Positions 8,052-17,246 of a DNA stretch of 33,749 bases are shown in pieces (the first letter of the stretch is position 1; each line of letters opens with the position of its first letter). The stretch is from NCBI GenBank assembly GCA_963974265.1, contig CAXBDR010000014.1:1-33749 (forward strand), given 5' to 3'. The DNA is from CAISIP01 sp963974265. Its GTDB lineage: Bacteria; Pseudomonadota; Gammaproteobacteria; Burkholderiales; Burkholderiaceae_C. The position numbers and the translations under genes are program-made. The notes beneath the pieces are model-generated. The model saw nothing but the letters and a program-made list of their open reading frames with translations, did not search any database and was not told the origin of the DNA.

Positions 8052-9212
8052 ATGAATTTCCTGCCCACCGAAGAACAGCGCCTGGCGGTCGAGGGCTTCA
8101 ACCGCTTCCTCGAAGCGGAGCTAAAGCCCATCGTGACGCGCTACCAGCCCGACAAGCTGATTGAAAAGGAGCTGATGCGCGACATCTTCCGCATGATGCT
8201 GCCGTATGGAATGGGCGGAAACGGCCTGATCGCCGAGCAATACGGCGGCCTTGGCATGCCTTGGTTGACCTTCGCGCTGATGTACGAGCAACTCGCGCGC
8301 ATCTCCGGCGATGTGGCCATTTCGCTGCTGATCCAGCAGCTCGGCGCCTATTCGCTCGAGGTTTGCAGCAACGCGACGATGCGCGACAAATACCTGCCAC
8401 GCATGGTGTGCGCCGACATCATCGCCTGCAGCGGCATCAGTGAACCAGGTGTCGGCTCCAACGTGGCCGAGGTCACCTGCCGCGCCAAGCGCGACGGCGC
8501 GCACTTCGTGATCACCGGCGAGAAAACCTGGATCTCCAACGGCCACTATTCCGACTTTTGCATGGTCATTGCGCGCGTCGCCGACCAAGGCGCAAAGGGC
8601 TTGTCGATGATCCTCGTCGACCGCGCCGAACATGGCTACGAAAGCCGTAACATCGACAAGCTGGGCCTGAACAGCACGTCGACCGCGCAACTGTTCTTCG
8701 ACAACGTGCGGGTGCCGATCGAAAACCAGATGATCGAGCCTGGCACCGGCCTGAAGAATACGCTGGTGCTGTTTGAGAAGGCACGGCCAATGGTCGGCCT
8801 CACATCGGTGGGCATCGCCCAGGCCGCGCTCGACAAGGCTGTTGCCTATGCCAAGGAACGGCGCCAACACGGCAAGCCGATCGGTGGTCACCAGTTGATC
8901 CAGGGCATGCTGGCCGAGGCGGCAACGCGGCTGGATGCCGCGCGGCTTCTGGTCTACCGCGCCTTCAACCTGATCGACCACGGCGTGCGTTGCGAGGTGG
9001 AAAGCGCGATGGCCAAGTGGTACGCCACCGAGATCGCGGTCGACGTGGCCTCCAAGGCCGTCCAGATCCACGGCGGCAACGGCATCACCAAGGATTTCGG
9101 CGTCGAGTTGCTGTTCCGAAACGCCCGCATGATGCCGATCCCGGACGGCACGACCGAGATCCAGAAGCTCATCATCGGCCGAGCTTTGACCGGCATCAAC
9201 GCCTTCTCTTGA
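8052..9212 (+). CDS. Acyl-CoA dehydrogenase with Asp at the usual catalytic Glu position
   Basis: FAD-dependent acyl-CoA dehydrogenase of 386 residues with the normal domain order: alpha-helical N-terminus, beta domain with SGISEPGVGSN and WISNG, then helical C-terminus. In medium-chain enzymes the catalytic base is Glu in a YEGT motif. Here the segment is IPDGTTEIQ with Asp365. The alternative base position used by isovaleryl-CoA dehydrogenase is Ala in this protein (EKARP). It may therefore use Asp365, which suggests an unusual substrate or dehydrogenation geometry. Its stop is immediately followed by the livG ATG. Only 39 nt separate it from the thiolase. No good ribosome site precedes the ATG. 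Confidence 0.85.
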   Translation: MNFLPTEEQRLAVEGFNRFLEAELKPIVTRYQPDKLIEKELMRDIFRMMLPYGMGGNGLIAEQYGGLGMPWLTFALMYEQLARISGDVAISLLIQQLGAYSLEVCSNATMRDKYLPRMVCADIIACSGISEPGVGSNVAEVTCRAKRDGAHFVITGEKTWISNGHYSDFCMVIARVADQGAKGLSMILVDRAEHGYESRNIDKLGLNSTSTAQLFFDNVRVPIENQMIEPGTGLKNTLVLFEKARPMVGLTSVGIAQAALDKAVAYAKERRQHGKPIGGHQLIQGMLAEAATRLDAARLLVYRAFNLIDHGVRCEVESAMAKWYATEIAVDVASKAVQIHGGNGITKDFGVELLFRNARMMPIPDGTTEIQKLIIGRALTGINAFS

Positions 9213-10004
9213 ATGATGAACTCCACCCCCGCGCCCAACGCGCCGGTTTTGCAGGCGCAGGGCATCACCTTGCGTTTTGGTGGCGTCACAGCGCTGGCCG
9301 AGGTCGGCATCGAGTTGCGGCCCGATGAACTGCTGGCCGTCATCGGCCCCAACGGCGCGGGCAAGAGTTCGCTACTGAACGTCCTCAGCGGCTTTTACCG
9401 ACCGCAGCAAGGCAGCGTGCAGTACCAGGGGCGCGACATGCTGGGGCGCGCGGTGCACCGCATTGCGCGCGACGGCGTGGTACGCACCTTCCAGGGCACG
9501 CACCTGTTCTCGAACATGAGCGTTCTGGAGAACATCCTCGTCGGCCGGTTCAGCCTGATGCGCTCGAGCCTGCTGCAGGCATTCGCCTACTTCCCGTGGA
9601 CGCAGCGCGAAGAAGCGCGCCATCGTGCGGTGGCCGAAGACATCATCGAATTCCTGGAAATAGAAAATATCCGCCACCAGCCTGTCGGATCCCTCGGATA
9701 TGGTCTGCGCAAGAGGGTCGACCTCGGACGCGCGTTGGCGATGGAGCCCAAGGTGTTGCTGATGGACGAGCCCATGGCCGGCATGAATACCGAGGAAAAG
9801 GAAGACCTGGCGCGTTTTGTCCTGGATGTGCGCGAAGCGCGGCGCATCCCGGTGCTGCTGGTCGAACACGACATGGGTGTGGTGATGGACCTGGCCGATC
9901 GCGTCGTGGTGCTCGACTTCGGCCGCAAGATCGCGGACGGCGCTCCCAAGCAGGTACAGGCCGATCCGATCGTGATCAAGGCCTACCTGGGAACGGCGGA
10001 ATGA
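9213..10004 (+). CDS. livG: Branched-chain-type ABC transporter ATP-binding protein LivG
   Basis: A 263-residue ABC ATPase. Walker A is GPNGAGKSS (about 45-53). The signature region is a degenerate LGYGLRKRVDLGRALA, normal for LivG proteins, followed by Walker B VLLMDEP and the switch histidine in LLVEHDMG. It energises import through the LivH/LivM permeases encoded downstream. It begins on the base after the dehydrogenase stop and overlaps the next gene by ATGA, so translation is probably coupled along the operon. Although the family is named for leucine import, many such systems carry aromatic or alicyclic acids. The catabolic setting favours an organic acid here (inference). Confidence 0.9.
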   Translation: MMNSTPAPNAPVLQAQGITLRFGGVTALAEVGIELRPDELLAVIGPNGAGKSSLLNVLSGFYRPQQGSVQYQGRDMLGRAVHRIARDGVVRTFQGTHLFSNMSVLENILVGRFSLMRSSLLQAFAYFPWTQREEARHRAVAEDIIEFLEIENIRHQPVGSLGYGLRKRVDLGRALAMEPKVLLMDEPMAGMNTEEKEDLARFVLDVREARRIPVLLVEHDMGVVMDLADRVVVLDFGRKIADGAPKQVQADPIVIKAYLGTAE

Positions 10005-12019
10005 GCGCCCAGGTCCATGCGACAGGCGCCCTGATGCGCACCGCGTCGCCCGCTTCAGCATCGCAGGCGGCGGTGGCGCCGGCCGATGCCACGCTGCTTC
10101 GCACCCTGCCGCAAACCCTGCTGGCGCACGGTTTGCGGCAACCCGAAAGGCTCGCGCAACGTGTCAAGCGAAAAGGTGTCTGGCGCTGTTACAACTGGGG
10201 CGACGTTTTGGATCAGGTCCGCGCAATCTCGCTCGGCATTGCCGCGCTTGGCGTGCAACGCGGCGACACCGTCATCGTTATCGGCGAGAACGAACCCGAA
10301 CACTACTGGGCCATCTTCGCTGCCCAGGCTCTGGGCGCCAAGACCGTGTCGGTCTACCCGGACGCCACTGAGGAGGAACTGCACTATCTGTGCCACGACG
10401 CGACGGCGCGCTTCATCTTTGCGCAAGATCAGGAACAGGTCGACAAGTCGCTGGCGCTGCTCGATCGGCTGCCCGACATCTGCGGCGTGGCCTATTGGGA
10501 CGACTCGGGCATGTGGTCGTACCGGCATGCGATGCTGCACTCCTTCGACACGCTGCGCACCGACGGCCAGCGCCAGCATGAACGACATCCGCGGCGCTTT
10601 GAGCAAGAAGTCGCCAGCGGCGCACTCGACGATCTGGCGCTGCTGACCTATACATCGGGCACCACCAGCAAACCCAAGGGCGTGATGATCAGCCACCGGT
10701 GGCTGGTCGACAACGCGCTGCGCATGAACAGCGCGCTGCCGCTCGAACCCGGCATGGAGTATTTGTCGTATACACCGCTGGCCTGGATCACCGAGCAGCT
10801 GCTGGGTGTCACGCTCGGCCTGACGCTACCGCTGGTGCTTAACTTTGCCGAGGGCCCTGATCAGGTGCTGCACGACCTGCGCGAGCTGGCACCGCACATG
10901 GTGCTGTTCGGCCCGCGCCAATGGGAGAATATTGCCGCCACCATAGAAGCGCGCATGCTCGACGCCGGCTGGCTGGCCCAGCGCGTCTACCGGTGGGGCC
11001 TGCGCATAGGTCACGACGTGCATGTAGCCCGCCTTGAGGGCCGTACGGCTCCACTGCATTCCCGGCTGTTGTTCCCGCTGGCCGAACTGCTGACGCTGCA
11101 TGCCGTGCGCGACCAGTTCGGACTGTTGCGCAGCCGTATCGCAGTCTCCGGCGGCACCGCAATGGCGCCCGACGTGTTCCGGCTGTTCCACGCGCTGGGT
11201 GTTCCGCTGCGCAATATCTACGGCTGCTCGGAGTTCGGACTCATAGCCGGCCACCGCGGCGAGCACTACCAGCTCGATACCGTAGGCCCGTTGCTGGATG
11301 TGAATCCTGCGTTCGGTCCTCATCTGGAGGCCCGCATCGAAGCCAACGGCGAACTTCTGCTGCGTGGCGGAACCGGCTTTCTCGGCTATTGGAATCAACC
11401 CGAGAAAACGGCCGCGCTCGATCGCGACGGCTGGTACGTCAGCGGCGACGCGGTGCGCCGCACCGACGCAGGAGAAATTGTCTTCCTTGATCGCCTGGAG
11501 CATTTGGTCACACTCGGCAACGGCCACCTTTACCCACCACAATTCATCGAAACGCGGCTGCGCTTTTCGCCTTTCATCAAGGATGTGATGGTTCTGGGCG
11601 ATGCCAACCGGCCCTGGGTCGGCGCCCTGATCAACATCGACATGGCTGTCACCAGCCGCTGGGCCGAAGAGCGGCGCATCGCGTTCTCGACCTTCACCGA
11701 CCTGTCGCAACGCCAAGATGTGCGCCATCTCGTTCGCGACGAGATCCGCCGGATCAACGCGCTATTGCCACCAGGCTCGCGCGTGGTGCGCTTCGCCAAC
11801 TTCCCCAAGGAGCTCGACCCTGACGAAGGCGAGCTCACGCGTACCCGCAAACTGCGCCGCGAATTCCTCGACCAGCGCTATCGCGCCTTGATCGACGGCT
11901 TGTACGTCGGTGCCACCGACATTGACTGCGACATCACCATCACCTACCAGGACGGCCGCAAAGGCTCACTGCACGCCACGGTCGTGGCCACCGACATTGA
12001 AGGCACGGACACTCCATGA
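10001..12019 (+). CDS. Long-chain-type AMP-dependent acyl-CoA synthetase
   Basis: A 672-residue adenylate-forming enzyme of the long-chain/bubblegum-like group. The nucleotide loop YTSGTTSKPKGVMISH is near 215-230, followed by YGCSEFG (about 406), the WYVSGDAVRRTDAGEI block (about 480) and the C-terminal lysine segment LTRTRKLRREF (about 615-620). The start ATG overlaps the livG stop (ATGA), and its own stop overlaps livH in the same way. It is thus embedded between an ATPase and a permease gene of one transporter. This order suggests that the imported acid is activated by this ligase. A longer upstream reading frame is rejected because it runs through livG. Confidence 0.87.
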   Translation: MSAQVHATGALMRTASPASASQAAVAPADATLLRTLPQTLLAHGLRQPERLAQRVKRKGVWRCYNWGDVLDQVRAISLGIAALGVQRGDTVIVIGENEPEHYWAIFAAQALGAKTVSVYPDATEEELHYLCHDATARFIFAQDQEQVDKSLALLDRLPDICGVAYWDDSGMWSYRHAMLHSFDTLRTDGQRQHERHPRRFEQEVASGALDDLALLTYTSGTTSKPKGVMISHRWLVDNALRMNSALPLEPGMEYLSYTPLAWITEQLLGVTLGLTLPLVLNFAEGPDQVLHDLRELAPHMVLFGPRQWENIAATIEARMLDAGWLAQRVYRWGLRIGHDVHVARLEGRTAPLHSRLLFPLAELLTLHAVRDQFGLLRSRIAVSGGTAMAPDVFRLFHALGVPLRNIYGCSEFGLIAGHRGEHYQLDTVGPLLDVNPAFGPHLEARIEANGELLLRGGTGFLGYWNQPEKTAALDRDGWYVSGDAVRRTDAGEIVFLDRLEHLVTLGNGHLYPPQFIETRLRFSPFIKDVMVLGDANRPWVGALINIDMAVTSRWAEERRIAFSTFTDLSQRQDVRHLVRDEIRRINALLPPGSRVVRFANFPKELDPDEGELTRTRKLRREFLDQRYRALIDGLYVGATDIDCDITITYQDGRKGSLHATVVATDIEGTDTP

Positions 12020-12903
12020 TCATCGAGTTCTTCAATTACGTCCTTAACGGCGCACTGCTTGGGCTGTTGTATTCGCTGGTGGCGATGGGTTTCGTCGTCA
12101 TCTACCGCGCCAGCAAAGTGTTCAACATGGCGGTTGGCGAAATGATCGTCGTTGGCGCATTCCTGCTGTGGTGGACGATCCAATCGCGCGGGATGCACCC
12201 GGCGCTGGGTATTGCCGTCGCGCTGGCAATCTCGGTGCTCATCGGCCTGGCAATCGAGCGGCTTTTATTCCGGCGCCTGATCGGCGAATCGGTGTTCTCG
12301 ATGATCATGGTGACCATCGGCCTGCTGATTCTGCTGCGTGGACTGGTGCTGCTGATCTGGGGCCCGCAGGAGCGGCCATTCCCGGTCATCATTGCGCTTG
12401 AACCCTTGTTCTTTGGCGAGATGATAGTGCCACGCTCGCTCGCCGCTGGTGGGGTGATCGCGGTGGTGGCTGCCGCCGTGCTGCACTGGTTCTTCAATCG
12501 CAGCCGCATGGGGCTGGCGATGTCGGCGGTGGCCGAAGACCACCAGATTGCGCTGTCCATGGGCATCAGCGTGCGGCGCTCGATCGCCTTCGCCTGGGCG
12601 CTGGGTGCAGTGCTGTCGGTTATCACCTCGATGGTCTATCTGAGCGGAAAATCGCTGACCTTCCTGTCGTCGGAGATCGGTTTCGCGGCGTTGCCCGTGG
12701 CGCTGCTGGCGGGGCTGGAATCGATCGCCGGGCTGCTGTTGGCTGGCATCATCGTCGGCGTGGTGCAGGGCCTCACCGCCGCCTATGTCGACCCGCTGAT
12801 CGGCGGCAACGCCGCGGCTGTGGTGCCTTATGTCTTCATGCTGGGCGTATTGATCGTTCGCCCGACCGGCATGTTCGGCTGGAAACGCATCGAAAGAGTC
12901 TGA
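12016..12903 (+). CDS. livH: Branched-chain-type ABC transporter permease LivH
   Basis: A 295-residue polytopic membrane protein with about eight hydrophobic helices. It starts MIIEFFNYVLNGALLGLLYS and contains the LivH-type segments VIYRASKVFNMAVGEM and GLESIAGLLLAGIIVG. It forms half of the membrane channel with LivM. It overlaps the acyl-CoA synthetase stop by ATGA and is followed after 3 nt by livM. Substrate specificity cannot be derived from the permease. Confidence 0.9.
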   Translation: MIIEFFNYVLNGALLGLLYSLVAMGFVVIYRASKVFNMAVGEMIVVGAFLLWWTIQSRGMHPALGIAVALAISVLIGLAIERLLFRRLIGESVFSMIMVTIGLLILLRGLVLLIWGPQERPFPVIIALEPLFFGEMIVPRSLAAGGVIAVVAAAVLHWFFNRSRMGLAMSAVAEDHQIALSMGISVRRSIAFAWALGAVLSVITSMVYLSGKSLTFLSSEIGFAALPVALLAGLESIAGLLLAGIIVGVVQGLTAAYVDPLIGGNAAAVVPYVFMLGVLIVRPTGMFGWKRIERV

Positions 12904-12906
12904 ACC

Positions 12907-13959
12907 ATGGATCCCTGCGGCATTTTCTCCACCAGCTACGCGCGCGACAGCGCATTGATCCGCACCCGCGCCCAGTGGTTCACCTTCGGGTTGTTCGCCC
13001 TGGCCCTGCTGCTGTACCCATGGCTCGCGTCAGCGCGGCTGGTGGCGGTCGCCAACCTGATGCTGATCACGGCAGTCGTCGTTGTCGGACTGCAGATCAC
13101 CACCGGGTACGCCGGCCAGATCAATCTGGGCCAGGCCGCCTTCATGGGCGTGGGTGCCTACGGAGCCAGCGTCGCCGAGGTCAAGTTCGGCCTGCCATTC
13201 TGGGTGGCGGTTCCGGCCGGAGGCGCCATAGCCGCAATCGCGGGCTGGATGTTCGGTCTGACGGCCGCGCGCATCAAGGGCTTTTATCTTGCTCTGACCA
13301 CGATTGCCGCGCAGTTCCTGTTCGTGTTCGTGGTGTTGAACCTGCCGTCGTCATGGCTCGGCGGTGTCAACGGTTTCAGTCTGCAACCGGCACGGCTGGG
13401 TGCCTTCGTCTTCGATACCGATCGCTCGCTGTACTACCTGTTCCTGTTTGGCGCGGCGGTGATGACGTTCGGCGCCTTCGGCATCTTGCGCAGCCGCCAC
13501 GGTCGTGCTTTCGTCGCGGTGCGCGATGACGACGTGGCAGCCGGCATGATGGGCATCGACGTGGCCGGTACCAAGACGCGTGCTTTTGTGCTGGGCGCGT
13601 TCTATGCCGGCATCGGTGGCGCGCTCTGGGCCTACCAGATCCGCTTTGTATCAGTCGACCAGTTCACATTGTTCAACTCCATCTGGTTCATCGCGATGAT
13701 GATCGTCGGCGGCCTCGGCTCCATCATCGGCGCCTTGATTGGCACTGTGATCATCCGCGCGGTGCAGGAAACCATCACCAGCATCGGGCCTGACCTGATC
13801 GAGCATTTCCCCAGTCTGAGCAGCGACATTGTCTTCGCCAGCATGAATGTCTTTCTCGGGCTCGTGATCACGCTATTCCTGCTGCTTGAGCCCAAGGGCC
13901 TGATGCACCGCTGGAACATCCTGAAGACCAGCTACCGGCTATGGCCGTTTCCGCACTGA
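12907..13959 (+). CDS. livM: Branched-chain-type ABC transporter permease LivM
   Basis: A 350-residue membrane protein with multiple helices. It carries the LivM signature GYAGQINLGQAAFMGVGAYG near 70-90 and the GGLGSIIGALIG motif toward the C-terminus. An N-terminal cytoplasmic stretch of about 25 residues precedes the first helix. It pairs with LivH to form the inner-membrane pore energised by LivG and LivF. The ATG at 12907 lies three bases after the livH stop. The binding-protein gene follows after 37 nt. Confidence 0.9.
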   Translation: MDPCGIFSTSYARDSALIRTRAQWFTFGLFALALLLYPWLASARLVAVANLMLITAVVVVGLQITTGYAGQINLGQAAFMGVGAYGASVAEVKFGLPFWVAVPAGGAIAAIAGWMFGLTAARIKGFYLALTTIAAQFLFVFVVLNLPSSWLGGVNGFSLQPARLGAFVFDTDRSLYYLFLFGAAVMTFGAFGILRSRHGRAFVAVRDDDVAAGMMGIDVAGTKTRAFVLGAFYAGIGGALWAYQIRFVSVDQFTLFNSIWFIAMMIVGGLGSIIGALIGTVIIRAVQETITSIGPDLIEHFPSLSSDIVFASMNVFLGLVITLFLLLEPKGLMHRWNILKTSYRLWPFPH

Positions 13960-13996
13960 CCCCTACTTACACAACCCAACCACCCAGGAGATCCAC

Positions 13997-15223
13997 ATGC
14001 AACGAAAAGCCTTTTTCAAGCTCACTGGCGCGCTCGCGCTCGGCTTGCTGCTTGGCAGCCCCGCGCAAGCGCAGACCACGATCAATGTCGCGGCCTTCGC
14101 CGACTTCGCCGGCCCCTATGCCAATGTCATGAACGACATGCAGGGCGGTCGATTGGCGGTAATAGACTGGTGGAACAAGGAGGTTGGCAACAAGCTGAAC
14201 GTGCGCATCGTCGTCAAAACATACGATACGCGCTACGACGTGGCGCAGACGGCAAGCCTGTGGCCCGGCATCAAGGCCGAACTCAAGCCCGCGCTGCTGC
14301 TAGGCCTCGGCGGTCCGGATGCCGCCGCGCTGCAGCAACGGCTGCCCGAGGACAAGGTACCGATGCTGTTTGGCACGGCTGCGTACGGTTTTGGCTGGAA
14401 ACCCAACCAGTGGGCATTGAACATCCGCCCGACCTATCCGCACGAGGCGGCCGGTTTCCTGGAATGGTTCCGCGGCGCCAAGCTGGACAACAAGCGTCCG
14501 GTCAAGGTCGCCATCATCACGTCCGAAGCCACACCCGCCTATGCCGACATGGCCAAGGGCCTGCAGAGCTACGCCAAAGCCCACCCGGACAAGGCGACCT
14601 TCGTCGAAGCGATCTGGACCGAGGTGCAGCCGGCCGACCTGACACTGCAGGTGCGTCGTCTGGCCAACGCGGGCACCGACGTCATCGTGATCCAGACCAA
14701 TACGGCGCAGGCGGTAGCCACCAAGCGCGCATTGCAGGCACTGGGCAAGAACATCCCGATCATGTTGTCGCTGCACAATGGCGTGGCCGGATCGTCCAAG
14801 GCACTCGGTGACCCGAACGGCTTCGCCGGCGACTTCGAGGTTGGCGCCATCGCCGACGCCAGCGAGGACGACACCACGGCGCGCAAGTTCTATCGCATGC
14901 TGCAAGACAAGCACGGCCTGAAGTCCGGCTGGAACGCGATGACGATGATTGGCCTGGGCCAATCCATCGTCGCGGTACGCGCCATCGAAGCCACCGTCAA
15001 GGCCAAGGGTGCGGACAAGGTCAGTGGCGAAGCCGTGCGCGAGGCGCTCATGTCGACCACTTTCAGCGGCACCGAACTGATGGGGCTGTTACCCGGGATC
15101 GACTTCAGCCTGGATACGCCCTTCCCCACCGGCGCCGCCAAAGTCAACATCGCAACCATGAAGGATGGCAAGGTGATCAGGGCCGCCGGCGACATGGCCG
15201 TTCCCACCGTGCCCAAGTGGTAG
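13997..15223 (+). CDS. ABC transporter periplasmic substrate-binding protein (LivK-like)
   Basis: A 408-residue periplasmic binding protein of the type 1 (LivJ/LivK) fold. The N-terminus has a positively charged start, a hydrophobic core ALALGLLLG and a probable signal-peptidase site AQA/QT after residue 26. The mature part begins INVAAFADFAGPYA, the usual first strand and ligand loop. It should capture the substrate in the periplasm and deliver it to LivHM. CAGGAGA about nine bases before the ATG is a strong ribosome site, consistent with high expression of a binding protein. Its end overlaps the proposed GTG start of the next ATPase. Ligand identity would be the best single clue to the pathway. 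Confidence 0.88.
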   Translation: MQRKAFFKLTGALALGLLLGSPAQAQTTINVAAFADFAGPYANVMNDMQGGRLAVIDWWNKEVGNKLNVRIVVKTYDTRYDVAQTASLWPGIKAELKPALLLGLGGPDAAALQQRLPEDKVPMLFGTAAYGFGWKPNQWALNIRPTYPHEAAGFLEWFRGAKLDNKRPVKVAIITSEATPAYADMAKGLQSYAKAHPDKATFVEAIWTEVQPADLTLQVRRLANAGTDVIVIQTNTAQAVATKRALQALGKNIPIMLSLHNGVAGSSKALGDPNGFAGDFEVGAIADASEDDTTARKFYRMLQDKHGLKSGWNAMTMIGLGQSIVAVRAIEATVKAKGADKVSGEAVREALMSTTFSGTELMGLLPGIDFSLDTPFPTGAAKVNIATMKDGKVIRAAGDMAVPTVPKW

Positions 15224-16071
15224 CAGACGCCGTCGCCGAGGCGCCGCACACCATGCAGGGCGGCGCGGCGGGTCCTGACCTGCTGACGCTGGGCAATGTC
15301 GAGGTGCTCTACGCCGAGGTGATACTCGCGCTCAAGGGCGTCTCGATCAAGGTGCCGCAAGGCGGTTGCGTCACACTGCTGGGCGCCAACGGCGCCGGCA
15401 AGAGCACGACGCTGAAAGCCATATCCGGGGTCATCAGCTCCGAGGACGGCCGGGTTTCCGGCGGCAGCATCGAATTCGACGGTCAGGCGATCCGGGGCAA
15501 TGACTCCGCCAGTGTGGTGCGTGCCGGCCTGGTGCACGTCATGGAAGGCCGGCGTGTGCTGCAACACATGACGGCGGAGCAAAACCTGATCATCGGCGGC
15601 CACATGTTCCGCTCCGGGGCCGCAATGCGTCGGGCGATGGACGCGGTGTACCAGGCCATTCCACGGCTGGCCGAACTGCGCACACGCACGGCCGGCTACC
15701 TGTCGGGCGGAGAGCAGCAAATGTTGGTCATCGGCCGCGCCATCATGGCCGAGCCCCGGCTAATGCTGATCGACGAACCTTCGCTCGGCCTGGCGCCGCG
15801 CATGACCGAGGAGGTCTTCGCGGTTTTGCATCGATTGCGCGAACAGGGCCTGTCGCTGCTGATCGTGGAACAGAACACCCGAGTCGCACTCGACATCGCC
15901 GATTATGGCTATGTCATGGAAAGCGGGCGTATCGTGCTCGAAGGGCGTGCCGAAGAACTGCGCGCCAATGAAGACGTACGAGAGTTCTACCTGGGCCTCG
16001 ATCGCGAAGGCGCGCGCAAGAGTTTCCGCGACGTGAAGCACTACAAGCGGCGCAAGCGCTGGTTGGGTTGA
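15217..16071 (+). CDS. livF: Branched-chain-type ABC transporter ATP-binding protein LivF
   Basis: A 284-residue ABC ATPase. Walker A is GANGAGKST, the signature LSGGEQQMLVIGRAI, Walker B LMLIDEP, and a VEQN switch segment follows. The C-terminus carries an extra basic tail ending SFRDVKHYKRRKRWLG, beyond the standard LivF fold. The GTG at 15217 overlaps the binding-protein stop. An ATG at 15253 is an alternative start, with a weak GAGG upstream, and would remove 12 residues. With LivG it powers the importer. The tail is not needed for ATPase activity and may mark a subfamily (inference). Confidence 0.88.
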   Translation: MVADAVAEAPHTMQGGAAGPDLLTLGNVEVLYAEVILALKGVSIKVPQGGCVTLLGANGAGKSTTLKAISGVISSEDGRVSGGSIEFDGQAIRGNDSASVVRAGLVHVMEGRRVLQHMTAEQNLIIGGHMFRSGAAMRRAMDAVYQAIPRLAELRTRTAGYLSGGEQQMLVIGRAIMAEPRLMLIDEPSLGLAPRMTEEVFAVLHRLREQGLSLLIVEQNTRVALDIADYGYVMESGRIVLEGRAEELRANEDVREFYLGLDREGARKSFRDVKHYKRRKRWLG

Positions 16072-16106
16072 ACTTCGCGCGAAGCCGTCATCGTCATGAG
16101 GAGAAA

Positions 16107-17213
16107 ATGGAAATGAGCGGTCCCCTCAAGGGTTTGAAAGTGATTGAGTTCGGCGGCATCGGCCCGGGCCCGTTCTGCGCCATGATGCTGGCCGACATGG
16201 GCGCCGACGTGATCCGCCTGGACCGCAAGACCGACAAGGGCAAGGACCGCGACGCACCTGGTTTTCTATTCAGCGGCAGGCGCAGCGTGCTGCATCGCGG
16301 CCGTCGCTCCGCGGCAGTGGATCTGAAATCAGCCGCGGACCGCGACAAGGTCATGTCCATGATCGACGATGCCGACGCGCTCATCGAAGGCTACCGCCCG
16401 GGAGTCATGGAACGCCTGGGCCTCGGACCGGACGTTCTGCTGGCGCGCAACCCGCGCCTGGTGTACGGCCGCATGACGGGTTGGGGCCAGGATGGACCAC
16501 TGGCCCAGGCCGCCGGGCACGATATCAACTACATAGCCCTGTCCGGCGCGCTCGCCACCATCGGACGCAAGGCAGGTGGACCGGTGGCGCCGGCGGCGAT
16601 GATCGGCGACCTCGGCGGCGGCGGCATGATGCTGGCTTTCGGGATCGTCTGCGCAATCCTTGAGGCGCGTGCCTCGGGGCACGGGCAGGTTGTCGATGCG
16701 GCGGTGCTTGACGGCGCCGCCCTGCTGACGTCCATCGTCTGCGAATTGCGCGGCATCGGGGCCTGGACGGACGAGCGCGAAAGCAACCTGCTGGACGGCG
16801 GTTCGCACTTCTATGACACCTACCAATGCGCCGACACGAAATGGATATCCATCGGCGCGCTCGAACCGCAGTTCTATGCCCTGCTGCTGGACAAGCTCGG
16901 CATCACCGATCCGGCGTTCCAGCGCCAGCGTGACCCGGCGGCCTGGCCGGAACTGAAACGCAGGTTCTGCGAAATCTTCCTCAGCCAGTCCAGCGCGCAT
17001 TGGTGCGGCCTTTTCGAAGGCAGCGATGTCTGCTTCGGGCCGGTACTCACCACGGCCGAGGCGGCGCAGCACCCGCACAACCTGGCGCGGCGCACGTTCT
17101 TTGAAAGCCATGGCGTCGTTCAGCCCTCGCCGGCGCCGCGTTTCAGCCGCACACCCGCCATGCGGCCGACGCCGGCACCGTACATCGGCGAGCACGACGA
17201 AGAGCTGTTGTAA
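16107..17213 (+). CDS. Alpha-methylacyl-CoA racemase-like CaiB/BaiF family protein
   Basis: Class III CoA-transferase fold protein of 368 residues. His138 in GHDINY and Asp168 in IGDLGGGGM match the catalytic His126/Asp156 pair of mycobacterial alpha-methylacyl-CoA racemase, with identical 30-residue spacing. That favours racemase over transferase. Such enzymes invert the carbon-2 methyl centre so that a stereospecific dehydrogenase can act on methyl-branched or sterol-side-chain acyl-CoAs. The ATG at 16107 is chosen because GAGGAG precedes it closely; the frame opens 39 nt earlier inside livF. It is the last gene of the plus-strand operon, and the next gene converges on it after 33 nt. Confidence 0.82.
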   Translation: MEMSGPLKGLKVIEFGGIGPGPFCAMMLADMGADVIRLDRKTDKGKDRDAPGFLFSGRRSVLHRGRRSAAVDLKSAADRDKVMSMIDDADALIEGYRPGVMERLGLGPDVLLARNPRLVYGRMTGWGQDGPLAQAAGHDINYIALSGALATIGRKAGGPVAPAAMIGDLGGGGMMLAFGIVCAILEARASGHGQVVDAAVLDGAALLTSIVCELRGIGAWTDERESNLLDGGSHFYDTYQCADTKWISIGALEPQFYALLLDKLGITDPAFQRQRDPAAWPELKRRFCEIFLSQSSAHWCGLFEGSDVCFGPVLTTAEAAQHPHNLARRTFFESHGVVQPSPAPRFSRTPAMRPTPAPYIGEHDEELL

Positions 17214-17246
17214 GTACGGGAGGAGCGACCTGCCCCCCAGCGCAGC
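17214..17246. other. Short convergent intergenic gap
   Basis: The 33 bases between the converging racemase-like and crotonase genes contain no clear hairpin with a T-run, so no intrinsic terminator can be assigned here. Confidence 0.4.

Noticed and set aside
9596..10000. N-terminal extension of the acyl-CoA synthetase
   Set aside because: The extra residues are a shifted reading of livG. The ATG at 10001 overlapping the livG stop is the natural start.
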